A DNA stretch of 64,000 nucleotides from positions 930,001-994,000 of the forward strand of contig NZ_JABUQZ010000001.1 of NCBI RefSeq assembly GCF_013342145.1. The letters run 5' to 3'. Below, piece after piece: positions 29,234 through 38,242 of this stretch (positions within the stretch are counted from its first letter, which is position 1; every line of letters begins with the position of its first letter). The DNA is from Haloterrigena gelatinilytica. Its GTDB lineage: Archaea; Halobacteriota; Halobacteria; Halobacteriales; Natrialbaceae. The translations under genes were made by a program, and so were the position numbers. Under the pieces are notes generated by a model. That model made no database searches, was not told where the DNA came from, and saw nothing but the letters and a program-made list of their open reading frames with translations.

Positions 29234-30748
29234 ATGACAGAGGAAGACACGAGACGCTCACGGTATACGACAGTATTGATGGCCTGTATCGTTTCCATAT
29301 CGATGCTGGCCGCCGGCGCGCCAGCCGCGATGGCGGGCGGCAACGACGACGTTCAGGCCGATTCGGTTCACGCGCTCGAGGACGGCGAAGACCTCTACCT
29401 GGTCTTCGGCGCCGATCTCGACGAAACGACCCTCGAGGAGTACATCGACGCTCACGCGTCCGAGGAACTGAACGCGGACCAGATGAGCGACACCGAGGTC
29501 GTCCAGCACCAGAACGTCGACCAGGTGAACATCAACGAGCAGGGTGAGGCGGTGTCGATCGCGATCGACGGCGGCGAGGCGACCGCCATCCAGGAAGCCA
29601 ACCAGCTCAACGCCAACTCCCAGACCGGCGAGGCGTCGGCCGAGAACAACGTCGTCAGCAGCCAGACGACTCAGTTCGAAGACGTCGGCACCGTTTACAT
29701 GATCATGGGCGACGACGGCAGCCAGCAGTTCAACGGCTGGGGCGTCGCCACGGAGAAGGGCGACAAGAAGACCGTCACGCAGTCCGCCGAGGCCAGCGTG
29801 ACCCAGACCCAGGACGTCGCGCAGGGGAACTACAACGAACAAAGCGTCGCCTTCGCCCTCGCCGCGGAGAACAGTTCGGCGACGGCCCTCCAGCAGACCG
29901 ACCAGCACAACCAGAACCTGCAGGAAGGCGCCGCCAACGCGTCGAACATCTACGCCGGCCAGGGCGAGTACACCGAGCAGAGCGCGAACACCTGGCTGAC
30001 CCAGCAGCAGGCCGTCGAACAGACGAACGTCAACGAACAGGGTGCCGCCGTCGCCATCGCCGTCGGCGAGAACAGCACCGCGACGGCGATCCAGGTCACC
30101 GACCAGACCAACCTCAACGAACAGACCGGTTCCGCCAACGCCGCCAACCTGCTCGCCTCGATGGGCGAGATGAACGTCGCGTCCGCCGGCGACAGCAGCG
30201 TCGTCGACACGGAGACGCCGTCCAAGAACAAGAAGGACAAGGACGACTCCCAGACCGCGACGACCAGCGTCGAGCAGGAGCAGGCCGTCGAGCAGCTCAA
30301 CATCAACCTCCAGAACACGGCCGTTGCCATCGCTGTCAACGACAGCGAGGCCGAGGCCGTCCAGATGGCCACCCAGCGGAACTACAACGCACAGATCGGC
30401 ACCGCCGCCGCGCTCAACGTGTACGCGTCGCCGGGCCACACGTACGACACCGAGGCGCAGACCTCGAGTACGACCGTCACCGTCGGCGGCAACGACGTCG
30501 AGAACGCGCCGGGCATGTCCTACGACTACGACACCAGCGCCGAGCAGAACAGCGACGTCACGCAGGACGCGACGGCCGCCCTCGAGCAGACCCAGTTCGT
30601 GACCCAGGAGAACGTCAACGAACAGCACTCGGCGATCGCCGTCGCCGAAGATGACGGGGACGCCGCCGCGACGCAGGTGAGCATGCAGGAGAACGAGAAC
30701 GTCCAGATGTCCGCCGTCGCCGCGTCGAACGTCTGGATCGCGCCGTAA
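29234..30748 (+). CDS. Secreted protein with five curlin-like ~52-residue Q/N repeats
   Basis: 504 residues. Signal peptide at ~11-35 (VLMACIVSISMLAAGAPAAM). A short N-terminal domain (SVHALEDGEDLYLVFGADLD) precedes five repeats at ~89-139, 189-239, 255-306, 346-398 and 450-501. Each has the form QxQxVxQxNxNxQGxAVAIA followed by ATAIQxxxQxNxNxQxGxAxAxN, i.e. two ~22-residue strand-loop-strand units with stacked Q and N at fixed spacing as in CsgA/CsgB beta-solenoids. Charged or Gly-rich spacers (KNKKDKDD; GGNDVENAPG) separate some repeats. No enzyme motif and no anchor. Probably an extracellular beta-solenoid fibre, possibly amyloid. Confidence 0.85.
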   Translation: MTEEDTRRSRYTTVLMACIVSISMLAAGAPAAMAGGNDDVQADSVHALEDGEDLYLVFGADLDETTLEEYIDAHASEELNADQMSDTEVVQHQNVDQVNINEQGEAVSIAIDGGEATAIQEANQLNANSQTGEASAENNVVSSQTTQFEDVGTVYMIMGDDGSQQFNGWGVATEKGDKKTVTQSAEASVTQTQDVAQGNYNEQSVAFALAAENSSATALQQTDQHNQNLQEGAANASNIYAGQGEYTEQSANTWLTQQQAVEQTNVNEQGAAVAIAVGENSTATAIQVTDQTNLNEQTGSANAANLLASMGEMNVASAGDSSVVDTETPSKNKKDKDDSQTATTSVEQEQAVEQLNINLQNTAVAIAVNDSEAEAVQMATQRNYNAQIGTAAALNVYASPGHTYDTEAQTSSTTVTVGGNDVENAPGMSYDYDTSAEQNSDVTQDATAALEQTQFVTQENVNEQHSAIAVAEDDGDAAATQVSMQENENVQMSAVAASNVWIAP

Positions 30749-30924
30749 CGGCGATTCCCGATCGATCGCTTTTTCTCTTCGACGACCGCGTCGCCGACGT
30801 AGCGCCTCGCGTCGAGACGACCCTGACTCGAGCCGATCGCAATCGAGACGGCGCTGACTCGAGTCGATCCTAACTGAGACGAGCGAGTCCGTCTCGACCG
30901 TCAAAAGTCGGTTAGCAGCCGCTG

Positions 30925-31803
30925 TTACTCGCGATCTGTATCTCCGTTCGCATCCGACGGCATCGCCGTCGCGTCGTCGCCAGTGTCGTCCGTATCGTCC
31001 TCGGTGCTGCCGGCGTCGTCGCTGTCGCCATCGGTACGGTGCTCCGAGAGCGCTTCGTCGATCGTCAACTCGCCGGCCGCGACCCGTCGAGCCAACACCT
31101 CGTCGATCGCCCGATTCTCCTCGCTTTGCTCGCGCGAGCGATCCTTGATCACCTGTAGCTCGCCGGCGGTCGGTTCGATATCCCGCGAGTCGACGACCTC
31201 CCCCTCGAGCCGAGCGATGTTGGCCGCCGCGAGGACGTCGCCCATCCCCCGCGAGCCGGTTCCGAGGTACGGCGTCGTCCCCGTCTCGTCGACGAGTTCG
31301 ACCGTCACGTCCTCGAGATCGTTGACGAGTTTGGCGCTCTGGAGGCGGGCGCCGTCCCCGACGCGCACCACCGGATTGGTCGCCTCGTCGGCCTCGCGCT
31401 GGATCACGTCCACGGCGTCGGAAAGGGGCACCTGAAAGGCGGCGACGACCATCTCCCCCGCGAGGACGGCGATACCGGGTTTCCGGCCCGGATCGACGCC
31501 GATGATGGTTCGGCCGCCGTTGCCCCGGACCGCGGCCAGGGCCTGGTCGACGGCGCGTCGCGGATGGTCCGGATCGGCGACGACGGTCGTCACGGTCGCG
31601 AAGTCGTCGGCGTGGTCGGCGCCGGTGACGACCACCGTCGTCCGCTCCGGGAGTTCCTCGTCGGGCTCGACGGTCGTGAACTGGGTCCCGCGCTCCCGGA
31701 GTTCGTTGACGACGCCGTGGTACACCTCGAAATCTGCTGTGGCGACGACGATCACGCCTCGAGGTTCGTCTTCCGGAGGAATAAACGTACAGCAACCGCT
31801 CAC
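30925..31803 (-). CDS. Archaeal conserved protein with RNase H/RuvC-like strand motif
   Basis: 292 residues. N-terminal Rossmann-like part (VIVVATADFEVYHGVVNELRERG), then TIIGVDPGRKPGIAVLAGE, whose GxDPGxxxGxA pattern is that of the first catalytic strand in RuvC/YqgF-type RNase H folds. Helical segments with RVGDGARLQSAKLVNDLEDV and GTGSRGMGDVLAAANIAR follow. The last ~50 residues are a low-complexity Asp/Thr tail. Function unknown; a nuclease or Holliday-junction type role is conceivable but unproven. It is divergent from the small zinc-ribbon gene. Confidence 0.75.
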   Translation of the reverse strand: MSGCCTFIPPEDEPRGVIVVATADFEVYHGVVNELRERGTQFTTVEPDEELPERTTVVVTGADHADDFATVTTVVADPDHPRRAVDQALAAVRGNGGRTIIGVDPGRKPGIAVLAGEMVVAAFQVPLSDAVDVIQREADEATNPVVRVGDGARLQSAKLVNDLEDVTVELVDETGTTPYLGTGSRGMGDVLAAANIARLEGEVVDSRDIEPTAGELQVIKDRSREQSEENRAIDEVLARRVAAGELTIDEALSEHRTDGDSDDAGSTEDDTDDTGDDATAMPSDANGDTDRE

Positions 31804-31854
31804 GCGTCGTTCGACGCGCCCGTCCGCGGCTCATCGCTCGATATCGTCTCAACG

Positions 31855-31861
31855 TATATAT
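31855..31861 (+). promoter_or_regulatory. TATA box of the zinc-ribbon gene
   Basis: TATATAT lies 27-33 bp before ATG 31888, giving a leaderless or near-leaderless transcript. Confidence 0.65.
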
Positions 31862-31887
31862 CCTGACTCGGCGATTTTCAGCCACAG

Positions 31888-32049
31888 ATGACTGTCAGCG
31901 ATATCAGCTACTGCCCCTTCTGCGGATCCGCCGAAATCAAGCGGAGCGAAACGGCACATCGAGGGCCCGAAACGTACTATAACTGCCCTAACTGTGGTCG
32001 CGTCGGAACCACCGGCATCGGTCGTTCACCCGGTCGACTGAACGAGTAA
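31888..32049 (+). CDS. Small zinc-ribbon protein (53 aa)
   Basis: 53 residues with two CPxC knuckles, YCPFCGSAE and YNCPNCGRVG, spaced 23 residues apart, enough for one zinc ribbon. The C-terminal tail is basic (RSPGRLNE), unusual for this proteome and suggestive of nucleic-acid contact. Preceded by a well-placed TATA box. No partner is evident, though radB follows 190 bp downstream on the same strand. Function unknown. Confidence 0.8.
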   Translation: MTVSDISYCPFCGSAEIKRSETAHRGPETYYNCPNCGRVGTTGIGRSPGRLNE

Positions 32050-32237
32050 TCGTCTTCTCGCGAGCGCTCTCGCGTCCGATAGCGAACGCGTATCGGTCCC
32101 GCCGAAGCGTCCTTCGATCCGCCGTCGCGACTCGGCGATCGGGACCGTCTCACGTCCGCTCGAGGCCGCTCGACCGTTCGCGATCGCTCACCGGCCCGTT
32201 CCGGGGGCTTTTTGCGGGCCACCTGCCAACTCGAACC

Positions 32238-32945
32238 GTGAACGACGAGGCGATACCGACCGGCTGTGGCCCGGTCGACGAGTTACTCGGCGGGGGGTTC
32301 GAACGCGGAACCGTCACGCAGGTGTACGGCCCGCCCGCGGCGGGGAAGACCAACCTCGCGCTGTCGGCGGCCGTCGAGACGGCCGTCGCCGGCGGGACCG
32401 CGGTCTACGTCGACACCGAGGGCGTCTCGGTCGACCGCTTCCAGCAACTGCTCTCGGCCCGGGTCGACGACGAGGACGTCGAGGCCGTCGCCTCGCGGAT
32501 CGTCATCGAGGACGCCGTCGACTTCGAGGAACAGTCCGAGGCCGTCCGGGACACCGAGGAGTTCGCCGAACGCGCGGACCTGATCGTCCTCGACAGCGCG
32601 ACCGGCTTCTACCGACTCGAGCGCACCGGCGAGAGCGACGGCGGCGAGGCGCTGCGCAGCGTCGCCCGACAGGTGACCCACCTCCTCTCGTTGGCCCGCA
32701 AGCACGACCTCGCGGTGGTCCTGACGAACCAGGTCTTCGCCGATCCCGACGCCGATCGCACGCGCGCGCTCGGCGGGAACACGTTAGAGCACTGGACCGG
32801 CGTCGTCCTCCGCCTCGAGCGGTTCCGCGGCGGGAACCGACGGGCGACGCTGGAGAAACACCGCTCGAAGGCGGTCGGCGAGTCCGTCCAGTTCCGGATC
32901 ACGGACCGGGGACTCGAGGGCGGCGACGAGTCGATGCGCCAGTAG
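32238..32945 (+). CDS. radB: DNA repair and recombination protein RadB
   Basis: 235-residue RecA-family paralogue found in euryarchaea. Walker A is GPPAAGKTN, Walker B LIVLDSATGFY, and the L2-like region is ALGGNTLEHWTGVVLRLE. It lacks the N-terminal HhH domain of RadA, which is diagnostic of RadB. It assists RadA in homologous recombination. GTG start at 32238 gives the standard N-terminus IPTGCGPVDELLGGGFE. The preceding 188 bp holds no gene. Confidence 0.95.
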   Translation: MNDEAIPTGCGPVDELLGGGFERGTVTQVYGPPAAGKTNLALSAAVETAVAGGTAVYVDTEGVSVDRFQQLLSARVDDEDVEAVASRIVIEDAVDFEEQSEAVRDTEEFAERADLIVLDSATGFYRLERTGESDGGEALRSVARQVTHLLSLARKHDLAVVLTNQVFADPDADRTRALGGNTLEHWTGVVLRLERFRGGNRRATLEKHRSKAVGESVQFRITDRGLEGGDESMRQ

Positions 32946-33010
32946 CGCGAATTTTCGGTCACGATAGCCGCCTCCCGAACAGTTACCGGGCCACGCACCA
33001 ATTGGATGAC

Positions 33011-35257
33011 ATGACCGACGGTTCCGGACGCGTCGAGGAACTACTCGCATCGATGACCCGCGAGGAGAAACTGCGCCTGGTCAGCGGCCGCGGCGATCCC
33101 GCGGGGACGGCGACGGGCTACCTGCCCGGCGTCGAGCGACTCGACGTTCCGCCCTTCCGGCTGGTCGACGGCCCGCTCGGGGTTCGCGCCGAGGGAGAGC
33201 GGGCGACGGCGTTCCCGGCGTCGATCGCCGTCGCGGCGACGTTCGACCCCGACCTCGCGCGCGAGAAGGGCGCGGCGATGGCCCGCGAGGCGCGGGCGCT
33301 CGAGCAGGACGCGCTGCTCGCGCCCGGCGCGAACCTGATCCGAGTCCCCCACTGCGGACGCAATTTCGAGTACTACTCGGAGGAGCCGCTGCTGGCCGCC
33401 GAAACGACGGCGGGCGCGGTCGACGGGATCCGGGACGAGGACGTCGTCGCGACGGTCAAACACTACGTCGCGAACAACCAGGAGACCGACCGCGTCCGCG
33501 TCAGCAGCGAGGTCGACGAACGGACGCTCCGCGAACTGTATCTGCGGCCGTTCCGGGCGGCCGTCGAGGCCGGTACCGGCTCCGTGATGACCGCCTACAA
33601 CCGCGTCAACGGGACGTACATGAGCGATCACGACCGCCTCGTCGACGACGTGCTCAAGGGCGAGTGGGGGTTCGACGGCTACGTCGTCTCGGACTGGTAC
33701 GGCACCGAAAGCACCGTCGGCGCCGCGAACGCGGGCCTGGACCTCGAGATGCCCGGCGTCGCGATCGAGGGCGGGTTCGGTGGCGTCGGCGACGACGGAG
33801 ACGAGGGAGACGGCTCGTTCGACGGGGCCGACCTCGAGGGCGAGGCCGCCGAGATAATGGGCGGACTCCCCGACGGAACGACGGGAGATCTGTTCGGCGA
33901 CCCGCTGGCCGACGCGATCGACGCCGGCGAGGTGCCGGCCGAGCGGCTGGACGACATGGTCCGGCGGATCCTCGGGCAACTCGAGCGGATCGGCCGCCTC
34001 GAGAACGACGCTGACGATCGAAGCGCCGGCAGTGACGGCGATGGCGACGGCGACGGCGACGGCGACGACGCCGGAGCCATCGATACGCCCGCCCACCGCG
34101 ACCTCGCCGAGCGGATCGCCGCCCGGGGGACCGTCCTGCTCGAGAACGACGGCGTCCTCCCGCTCGAGGACGAGGCGGACGTCGCCGTCGTCGGCCCGAA
34201 CGTCCACGAGGCGAAACTCGGGGGCGGCGGCTCCTCGGAGACGACGCCGTTCCGGTCGACGAGTCCGGCGGCCGGGATGGAGTCGCGGGCCGACGGCGCG
34301 GTGACGGTCGCCCGCGGCTGCGAGCCGATTCCGGACCTCTCGCTGTTCGACGCGCTGCCGTTCGTCGACAGCGAGGAGCTCGACGAGCCGGAGGCGGACG
34401 CGGGGATCGGCATCGACGCGGCCGACCCCGATATCGACGCCGCGGTCCGGACCGCCGGCGACGCCGACGTCGCGGTCGTCTTCGTCCGCGACCGGACGAC
34501 CGAGGGGAAGGACCGGGACTCGCTTCGGCTGCCGGGCCGGCAGGACGAACTCGTCGAGGCGGTCGCCGGCGCGGCCGCGGAGACGGTCGTCGTCGTCCAG
34601 TCGAGCGGCCCCGTCGAACTCCCGTGGCGCGAGGACGTCGACGCCGTCCTCGAGGCGTGGTACCCCGGACAGGCCGACGGGGCGGCGGTCGCGTCGGTGC
34701 TGTACGGCGACCGCGATCCGTCGGGGCGCCTACCGGTTACGTTCGCCCCCGAAGGGACGTACCCGACGGCAGACGAGCGCCGGTACCCCGGGGTCGACGA
34801 CGAAGCGCACTACGAGGAGGGACTGTTCGTCGGCTACCGCCACTTCGACCGCGACTCCGTCGACACCGAGCCCACGTACCCGTTCGGTCACGGTCGCTCC
34901 TACGCCGACTTCGCGTACCGCGACGCGGCAGTCGTCGACGACCGGACGGTCCGCGTCACCGTCGAGAACGGCGCCGACCGGGACGGCCGCGAGGTGGTGC
35001 AGGCGTACGTCCGGCCCCCCGAATCGACCGCGGTCGAGCGGCCGACGCGAGAACTCGCCGGCTTCGAGTCGGTTCCCGTCCCCGCCGGCGAGACGCGGAC
35101 GGTCGAAATCGACCTCGCCGATAGAGCGCTCGGCCGGTACGACGCGGCCGACGGCTGGGTGATCGATTCCGGAACCTACACCGTCGAACTGGCCCGCTCG
35201 GCGCGGGACGTGCGAAAAACGGTCGATCTCGAGTTCGAGGACGGCGCGACGCCCTAA
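33011..35257 (+). CDS. Glycoside hydrolase family 3 beta-glucosidase-like enzyme
   Basis: 748 residues in the three-domain GH3 layout. The (beta/alpha)8 domain has KHYVANNQETDR and the nucleophile Asp in GYVVSDWYGTES. An (alpha/beta)6 domain follows (RGTVLLENDGVLPLEDEADVAVVGPN; GGGSSET), then a C-terminal fibronectin-III-like domain (GREVVQAYVRPPES...RPTRELAGF). A low-complexity Asp/Gly insert at ~345-365 and an acidic one after the nucleophile domain are halophile features. No signal peptide, so it is intracellular and probably cleaves beta-glucosides or oligosaccharides. Confidence 0.93.
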   Translation: MTDGSGRVEELLASMTREEKLRLVSGRGDPAGTATGYLPGVERLDVPPFRLVDGPLGVRAEGERATAFPASIAVAATFDPDLAREKGAAMAREARALEQDALLAPGANLIRVPHCGRNFEYYSEEPLLAAETTAGAVDGIRDEDVVATVKHYVANNQETDRVRVSSEVDERTLRELYLRPFRAAVEAGTGSVMTAYNRVNGTYMSDHDRLVDDVLKGEWGFDGYVVSDWYGTESTVGAANAGLDLEMPGVAIEGGFGGVGDDGDEGDGSFDGADLEGEAAEIMGGLPDGTTGDLFGDPLADAIDAGEVPAERLDDMVRRILGQLERIGRLENDADDRSAGSDGDGDGDGDGDDAGAIDTPAHRDLAERIAARGTVLLENDGVLPLEDEADVAVVGPNVHEAKLGGGGSSETTPFRSTSPAAGMESRADGAVTVARGCEPIPDLSLFDALPFVDSEELDEPEADAGIGIDAADPDIDAAVRTAGDADVAVVFVRDRTTEGKDRDSLRLPGRQDELVEAVAGAAAETVVVVQSSGPVELPWREDVDAVLEAWYPGQADGAAVASVLYGDRDPSGRLPVTFAPEGTYPTADERRYPGVDDEAHYEEGLFVGYRHFDRDSVDTEPTYPFGHGRSYADFAYRDAAVVDDRTVRVTVENGADRDGREVVQAYVRPPESTAVERPTRELAGFESVPVPAGETRTVEIDLADRALGRYDAADGWVIDSGTYTVELARSARDVRKTVDLEFEDGATP

Positions 35258-35294
35258 CGCGCGGTCCGGGAGCGGCCGCGGATGTACCCGCGCT

Positions 35295-36452
35295 CTAGAG
35301 TTCGTTCAGCTTCCGGAGCAGCTGGCCGCGGTACTCCTCGTCGCTGGTGACGCCCTTGACTTCGAGGACGTTGCGCTCGAGTTTGTCGATGGCGACGCGG
35401 AAGGCGTTCTCGGAGCCGTAGCCTTCGCCGGTGCCGGCGATCTGCCCCTTGTTGGTTCGCAGGCGGATCTGACAGTGGATCAGCGGCGTCCCGCGGAGTT
35501 TCTCCTGGTGTTCCTTGAACCGGACGTGGGCGTGCTGGACCTGCATGTCCTGGTACTTGTCGACGACGTCCTCGATGTTCTCGACGATCCCCTCTCGGGT
35601 GATCGTATCGAGCATCGAGATGTTGGTGATCTGGACGTCCATGCGCTGTTCTTCGGTGAACGTCAGCGCGCGCAGGACGTCGGTCTTGGTGATGACGCCG
35701 ATGACGATCCGATCGTCGTCCTCGGGGGTGACGATCAGACCCGCGTAGTCGTTGTCGAGCATCGTCTTGACGGCCTCCTGAGCGGTGGCGTCCAGCGTCG
35801 TCGTCTCGACGGGACTGGCCATGATGTCGTAGACGGGGACGTCGAGCAGTCGCTGGGTGTCGCCGACCCGGTCGCCGGTCGTCGTCGTGTGGTTTTCCCG
35901 GATGACGAAGTCGGCGATATCGTGGGTCGTCACGACGCCCGAGAGGTAGCCGTTCTCGTTGAGCACGGGCAGTCGGGAGATGCCGTGTTCGCGCAGCTGG
36001 TTGATCGCCCGCCCGATCCCGTCGTCCTCCTCGAGCGTGACCGGATCGGCGGTGTAGATGTCCTCGACCGTGAGCGTATCGAGGTTTTCGAGGACCGCCT
36101 CGAGGATGGCGTCGTCGGTGATGACGCCCCAGAGATCGTCGTTCTCGAAGACCGGGGCGACCTTCGCGTTGCTCTCGACGAGCACGCGGGCCGTCTCTCG
36201 GACGTCCTCGTTGCGGTCGACCTGCGGGGCCGGCGCGTTCCGACTGGGTTTCATGAGCGCCGCCACCTTGGCGTCGTCTTCGACGTGGGACTGGAGGACC
36301 TCGCGCTCGCTGATGACGCCCTCGTACTCCCCGTCGTCAGTGACGATGATCCCCTTGGGGTTGCCGTCCTCGAACATGGATCGGACTTTCCCCATTCGCG
36401 TCCCGACGTCGACTTCGATGAACTCCGTGGTGGCGATATCAGCGATATTCAT
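35295..36452 (-). CDS. Four-CBS-domain protein with C-terminal HPF/S30AE-like domain
   Basis: 385 residues. Four CBS motifs in tandem (about 1-265), e.g. NIADIATTEFIEVDVGTRMG and VYDIMASPVETTTLDATAQE, bind adenine nucleotides in this family. The last ~115 residues (MDVQITNISMLDTITREGIV ... AHVRFKEHQEKLRGTPLIHC ... AFRVAIDKLERNVLEVKG) resemble the hibernation-factor fold (beta-alpha-beta, RaiA/HPF). The combination suggests a ribosome-inactivating factor gated by energy charge. The start MNIADIATTEF at 36452 is used; longer in-frame starts run into the divergent gene. Confidence 0.88.
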   Translation of the reverse strand: MNIADIATTEFIEVDVGTRMGKVRSMFEDGNPKGIIVTDDGEYEGVISEREVLQSHVEDDAKVAALMKPSRNAPAPQVDRNEDVRETARVLVESNAKVAPVFENDDLWGVITDDAILEAVLENLDTLTVEDIYTADPVTLEEDDGIGRAINQLREHGISRLPVLNENGYLSGVVTTHDIADFVIRENHTTTTGDRVGDTQRLLDVPVYDIMASPVETTTLDATAQEAVKTMLDNDYAGLIVTPEDDDRIVIGVITKTDVLRALTFTEEQRMDVQITNISMLDTITREGIVENIEDVVDKYQDMQVQHAHVRFKEHQEKLRGTPLIHCQIRLRTNKGQIAGTGEGYGSENAFRVAIDKLERNVLEVKGVTSDEEYRGQLLRKLNEL

Positions 36453-36542
36453 CCTTCTGGGGGAGTATACTGCCGCCGGGCTTTTGAACATACCGCACGT
36501 TTTAGCCGGGTGGGCGCAGGGGAGACCATTTTGAGGACTGGA

Positions 36543-36872
36543 ATGGACATCGCCCGTATGGTGCCCGATATCAGCGTCTTCGGCCGGTACACCTACCTCG
36601 CGACGGAACTGTTCTGGGGAGCCGTCGCCGCCGTCCTCCTCCGCCGGGCGAACGCGCTCCGGAAAGCCGGCGTCACGATCCTCGCGCTGTACCCGATCGC
36701 GTACTGCTGGGACCGCTACACGCTCGCCGTCGGCGTCTTCGACATCAAACTCCGAACCGGGATCGATATCGCCGGCATCCCGCTCGAGGAACACCTCTTC
36801 ATGGCGGTCGTTCCCGGCCTCGTGATCGGCATCCACGAGACGATCTTCGGTGAGCGACGGAGCGGGAACTAA
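36543..36872 (+). CDS. Lycopene cyclase domain-containing small membrane protein
   Basis: 109 residues, three TM helices, matching one CrtY/CarR repeat: YTYLATELFWGAVAAVLLRR, YPIAYCWDRYTLAVGVFDIK, and the signature IPLEEHLFMAVVPGLVIG. Haloarchaeal lycopene cyclases normally carry two such repeats (~230 residues), so this is a single-repeat paralogue that may act as a dimer or have a different role. It is divergent from the CBS gene with 90 bp between starts. No other carotenoid gene is seen here. Confidence 0.85.
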   Translation: MDIARMVPDISVFGRYTYLATELFWGAVAAVLLRRANALRKAGVTILALYPIAYCWDRYTLAVGVFDIKLRTGIDIAGIPLEEHLFMAVVPGLVIGIHETIFGERRSGN

Positions 36873-37553
36873 CGACCGTCGCGCGACCTGGTCTCAGTCG
36901 GGCATCCGGTTCGACTCGTCGTCGGTACCAGTGGAGAGTAGCGTGGTTTCTTTCTCCCAGACCATTCCTATAACGGGCCTGAACGGTCCGGTAACTACAT
37001 CTACGAACTGTTCTCTGACGCCGTCTAGCTGCCAACGAACGGTATTATCTTCCAGCGGCCACTATTGAACTACGGCGAGAGATTCAGCAGGGACTGATTT
37101 ATCAATCCGAGTCCCCCTCGAGGCGCAACTCGGGTTTTCACTAGTTCTCGTCGTATGGAGTGTGATGAGCCGTAGCGATATCATCGAAGGCCAACAAATC
37201 CCAGCAGTCGTGTGGTTCGCAGTAGCCGCTGGCCTGTCCGGGTATGCGATAAATCGCATTAGACAGTCGTGAGAGGCCCATGCCCCGTCTCTCGTACGGT
37301 GGCTTTGACAAGAAACGAGTAAATCACGATCCGTCGCATTACGCCCTCTATCACTACTCAGCAGGCCGTTTGTGACAGCCAAAGACGATTTCAAGGGATC
37401 GACTGATTCAAAACGGCCGATCACCGGTGCTACCGGAAGAGATTATCCCGCTCGACCACCGAGGACCGATATGCAGTGGTGCGACCAGCCGACGAGAGCG
37501 TCCGGGAGCGAGTACGTGAGAGTCTGGAACCGACGCACGAAGGGGCACCTAGT
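36873..37553. other. 680-bp interval with little coding signal
   Basis: Codon composition here is less biased than in neighbours and stops occur in all frames. Only one small hydrophobic reading frame (37165-37272) is worth listing. The A+T-richer base composition and remnant-like character suggest a decayed insertion. Confidence 0.5.
37165..37272 (+). CDS. Possible small membrane protein (35 aa)
   Basis: ATG frame encoding 35 residues with one TM segment (IPAVVWFAVAAGLSGYAINR) and a basic end (IRQS). The frame is open ~90 bp further upstream with another hydrophobic stretch (FSLVLVVWSV) but has no start there, so it may be the remnant of a longer membrane protein. No clear promoter. Confidence 0.25.
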   Translation: MSRSDIIEGQQIPAVVWFAVAAGLSGYAINRIRQS

Positions 37554-38210
37554 ATGACCGACGATCCCCTCCCGGCCGAACACCTCTCGCCGCTCGCCGC
37601 GCTCGTCGACGAGGCGCTCGCGGGCGTCGGCTACGAGGTGGCGGCCGCCACCGACGCCATCGACGACGCCGTCCCCGGCTACGGCGGTCTCTTCGATCCC
37701 GAGACCTCCCCGAACGAGCTGCGTTCCGCACTCGAGAGCCTCCTGAACTCGGGACTCTCCCGCCCTCCCGTCCCCGAGCCGACGAGCGACGCGTTCGTCC
37801 TCTACGTCGACGGTAGTTCGCGCGGCAACCCCGGCCCCGCAGGGGCGGGCGCCGTCATCATGGACGCTTCGGAGGAGCAACTCGCCCGTCTCGGCCGCCC
37901 CGTCGGCTCCCGGACGGGAAACAACACCGCCGAGTACGTCGCCCTCCAGCTCGGGCTCTCCGAACTGTTGGCTCGCTACGAGCCGCGCAGGCTGGACGTG
38001 CGCATCGATTCGATGACTGTCATCCGAGACGTCTGGGGCGGCGACGACCCGACGGAACCGGGCGTCGAGACGTACAGCGAGGCCGTCGCGGCGGCGCTGT
38101 CGCGCGTTCCAGAACACCAGTACACGCATCTGGCCGACAGCGACCCGAACCCAGCCGACGCGCTGGCGACGGTGGGCGCCGATATCGCGGCCTTCGGACC
38201 CGGGTCGTAG
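37554..38210 (+). CDS. rnhA: Ribonuclease HI family protein
   Basis: 218 residues. An N-terminal helical extension (~1-75) is followed by an RNase HI domain: FVLYVDGSSRGNPGPAGAGAVI (catalytic Asp), NNTAEYVALQLGLSELL (catalytic Glu), VRIDSMTVIRDVWGG (catalytic Asp), and HLADSDPNPADALA with the last Asp. It removes RNA from RNA-DNA hybrids, such as R-loops and primers. The start MTDDPLPAEHLS follows a TAGT box poorly; in-frame upstream codons look non-coding. Confidence 0.9.
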   Translation: MTDDPLPAEHLSPLAALVDEALAGVGYEVAAATDAIDDAVPGYGGLFDPETSPNELRSALESLLNSGLSRPPVPEPTSDAFVLYVDGSSRGNPGPAGAGAVIMDASEEQLARLGRPVGSRTGNNTAEYVALQLGLSELLARYEPRRLDVRIDSMTVIRDVWGGDDPTEPGVETYSEAVAAALSRVPEHQYTHLADSDPNPADALATVGADIAAFGPGS

Positions 38211-38242
38211 GGAGCCACCGCGCAACGAACTTTTGCGCTGTG

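Noticed and set aside
29258-31885. 875-residue minus-strand open frame across the curlin-like gene
   Set aside because: Arg/Gly/His-rich composition typical of antisense frames in GC-rich DNA. It overlaps two well-supported genes and has no domain.
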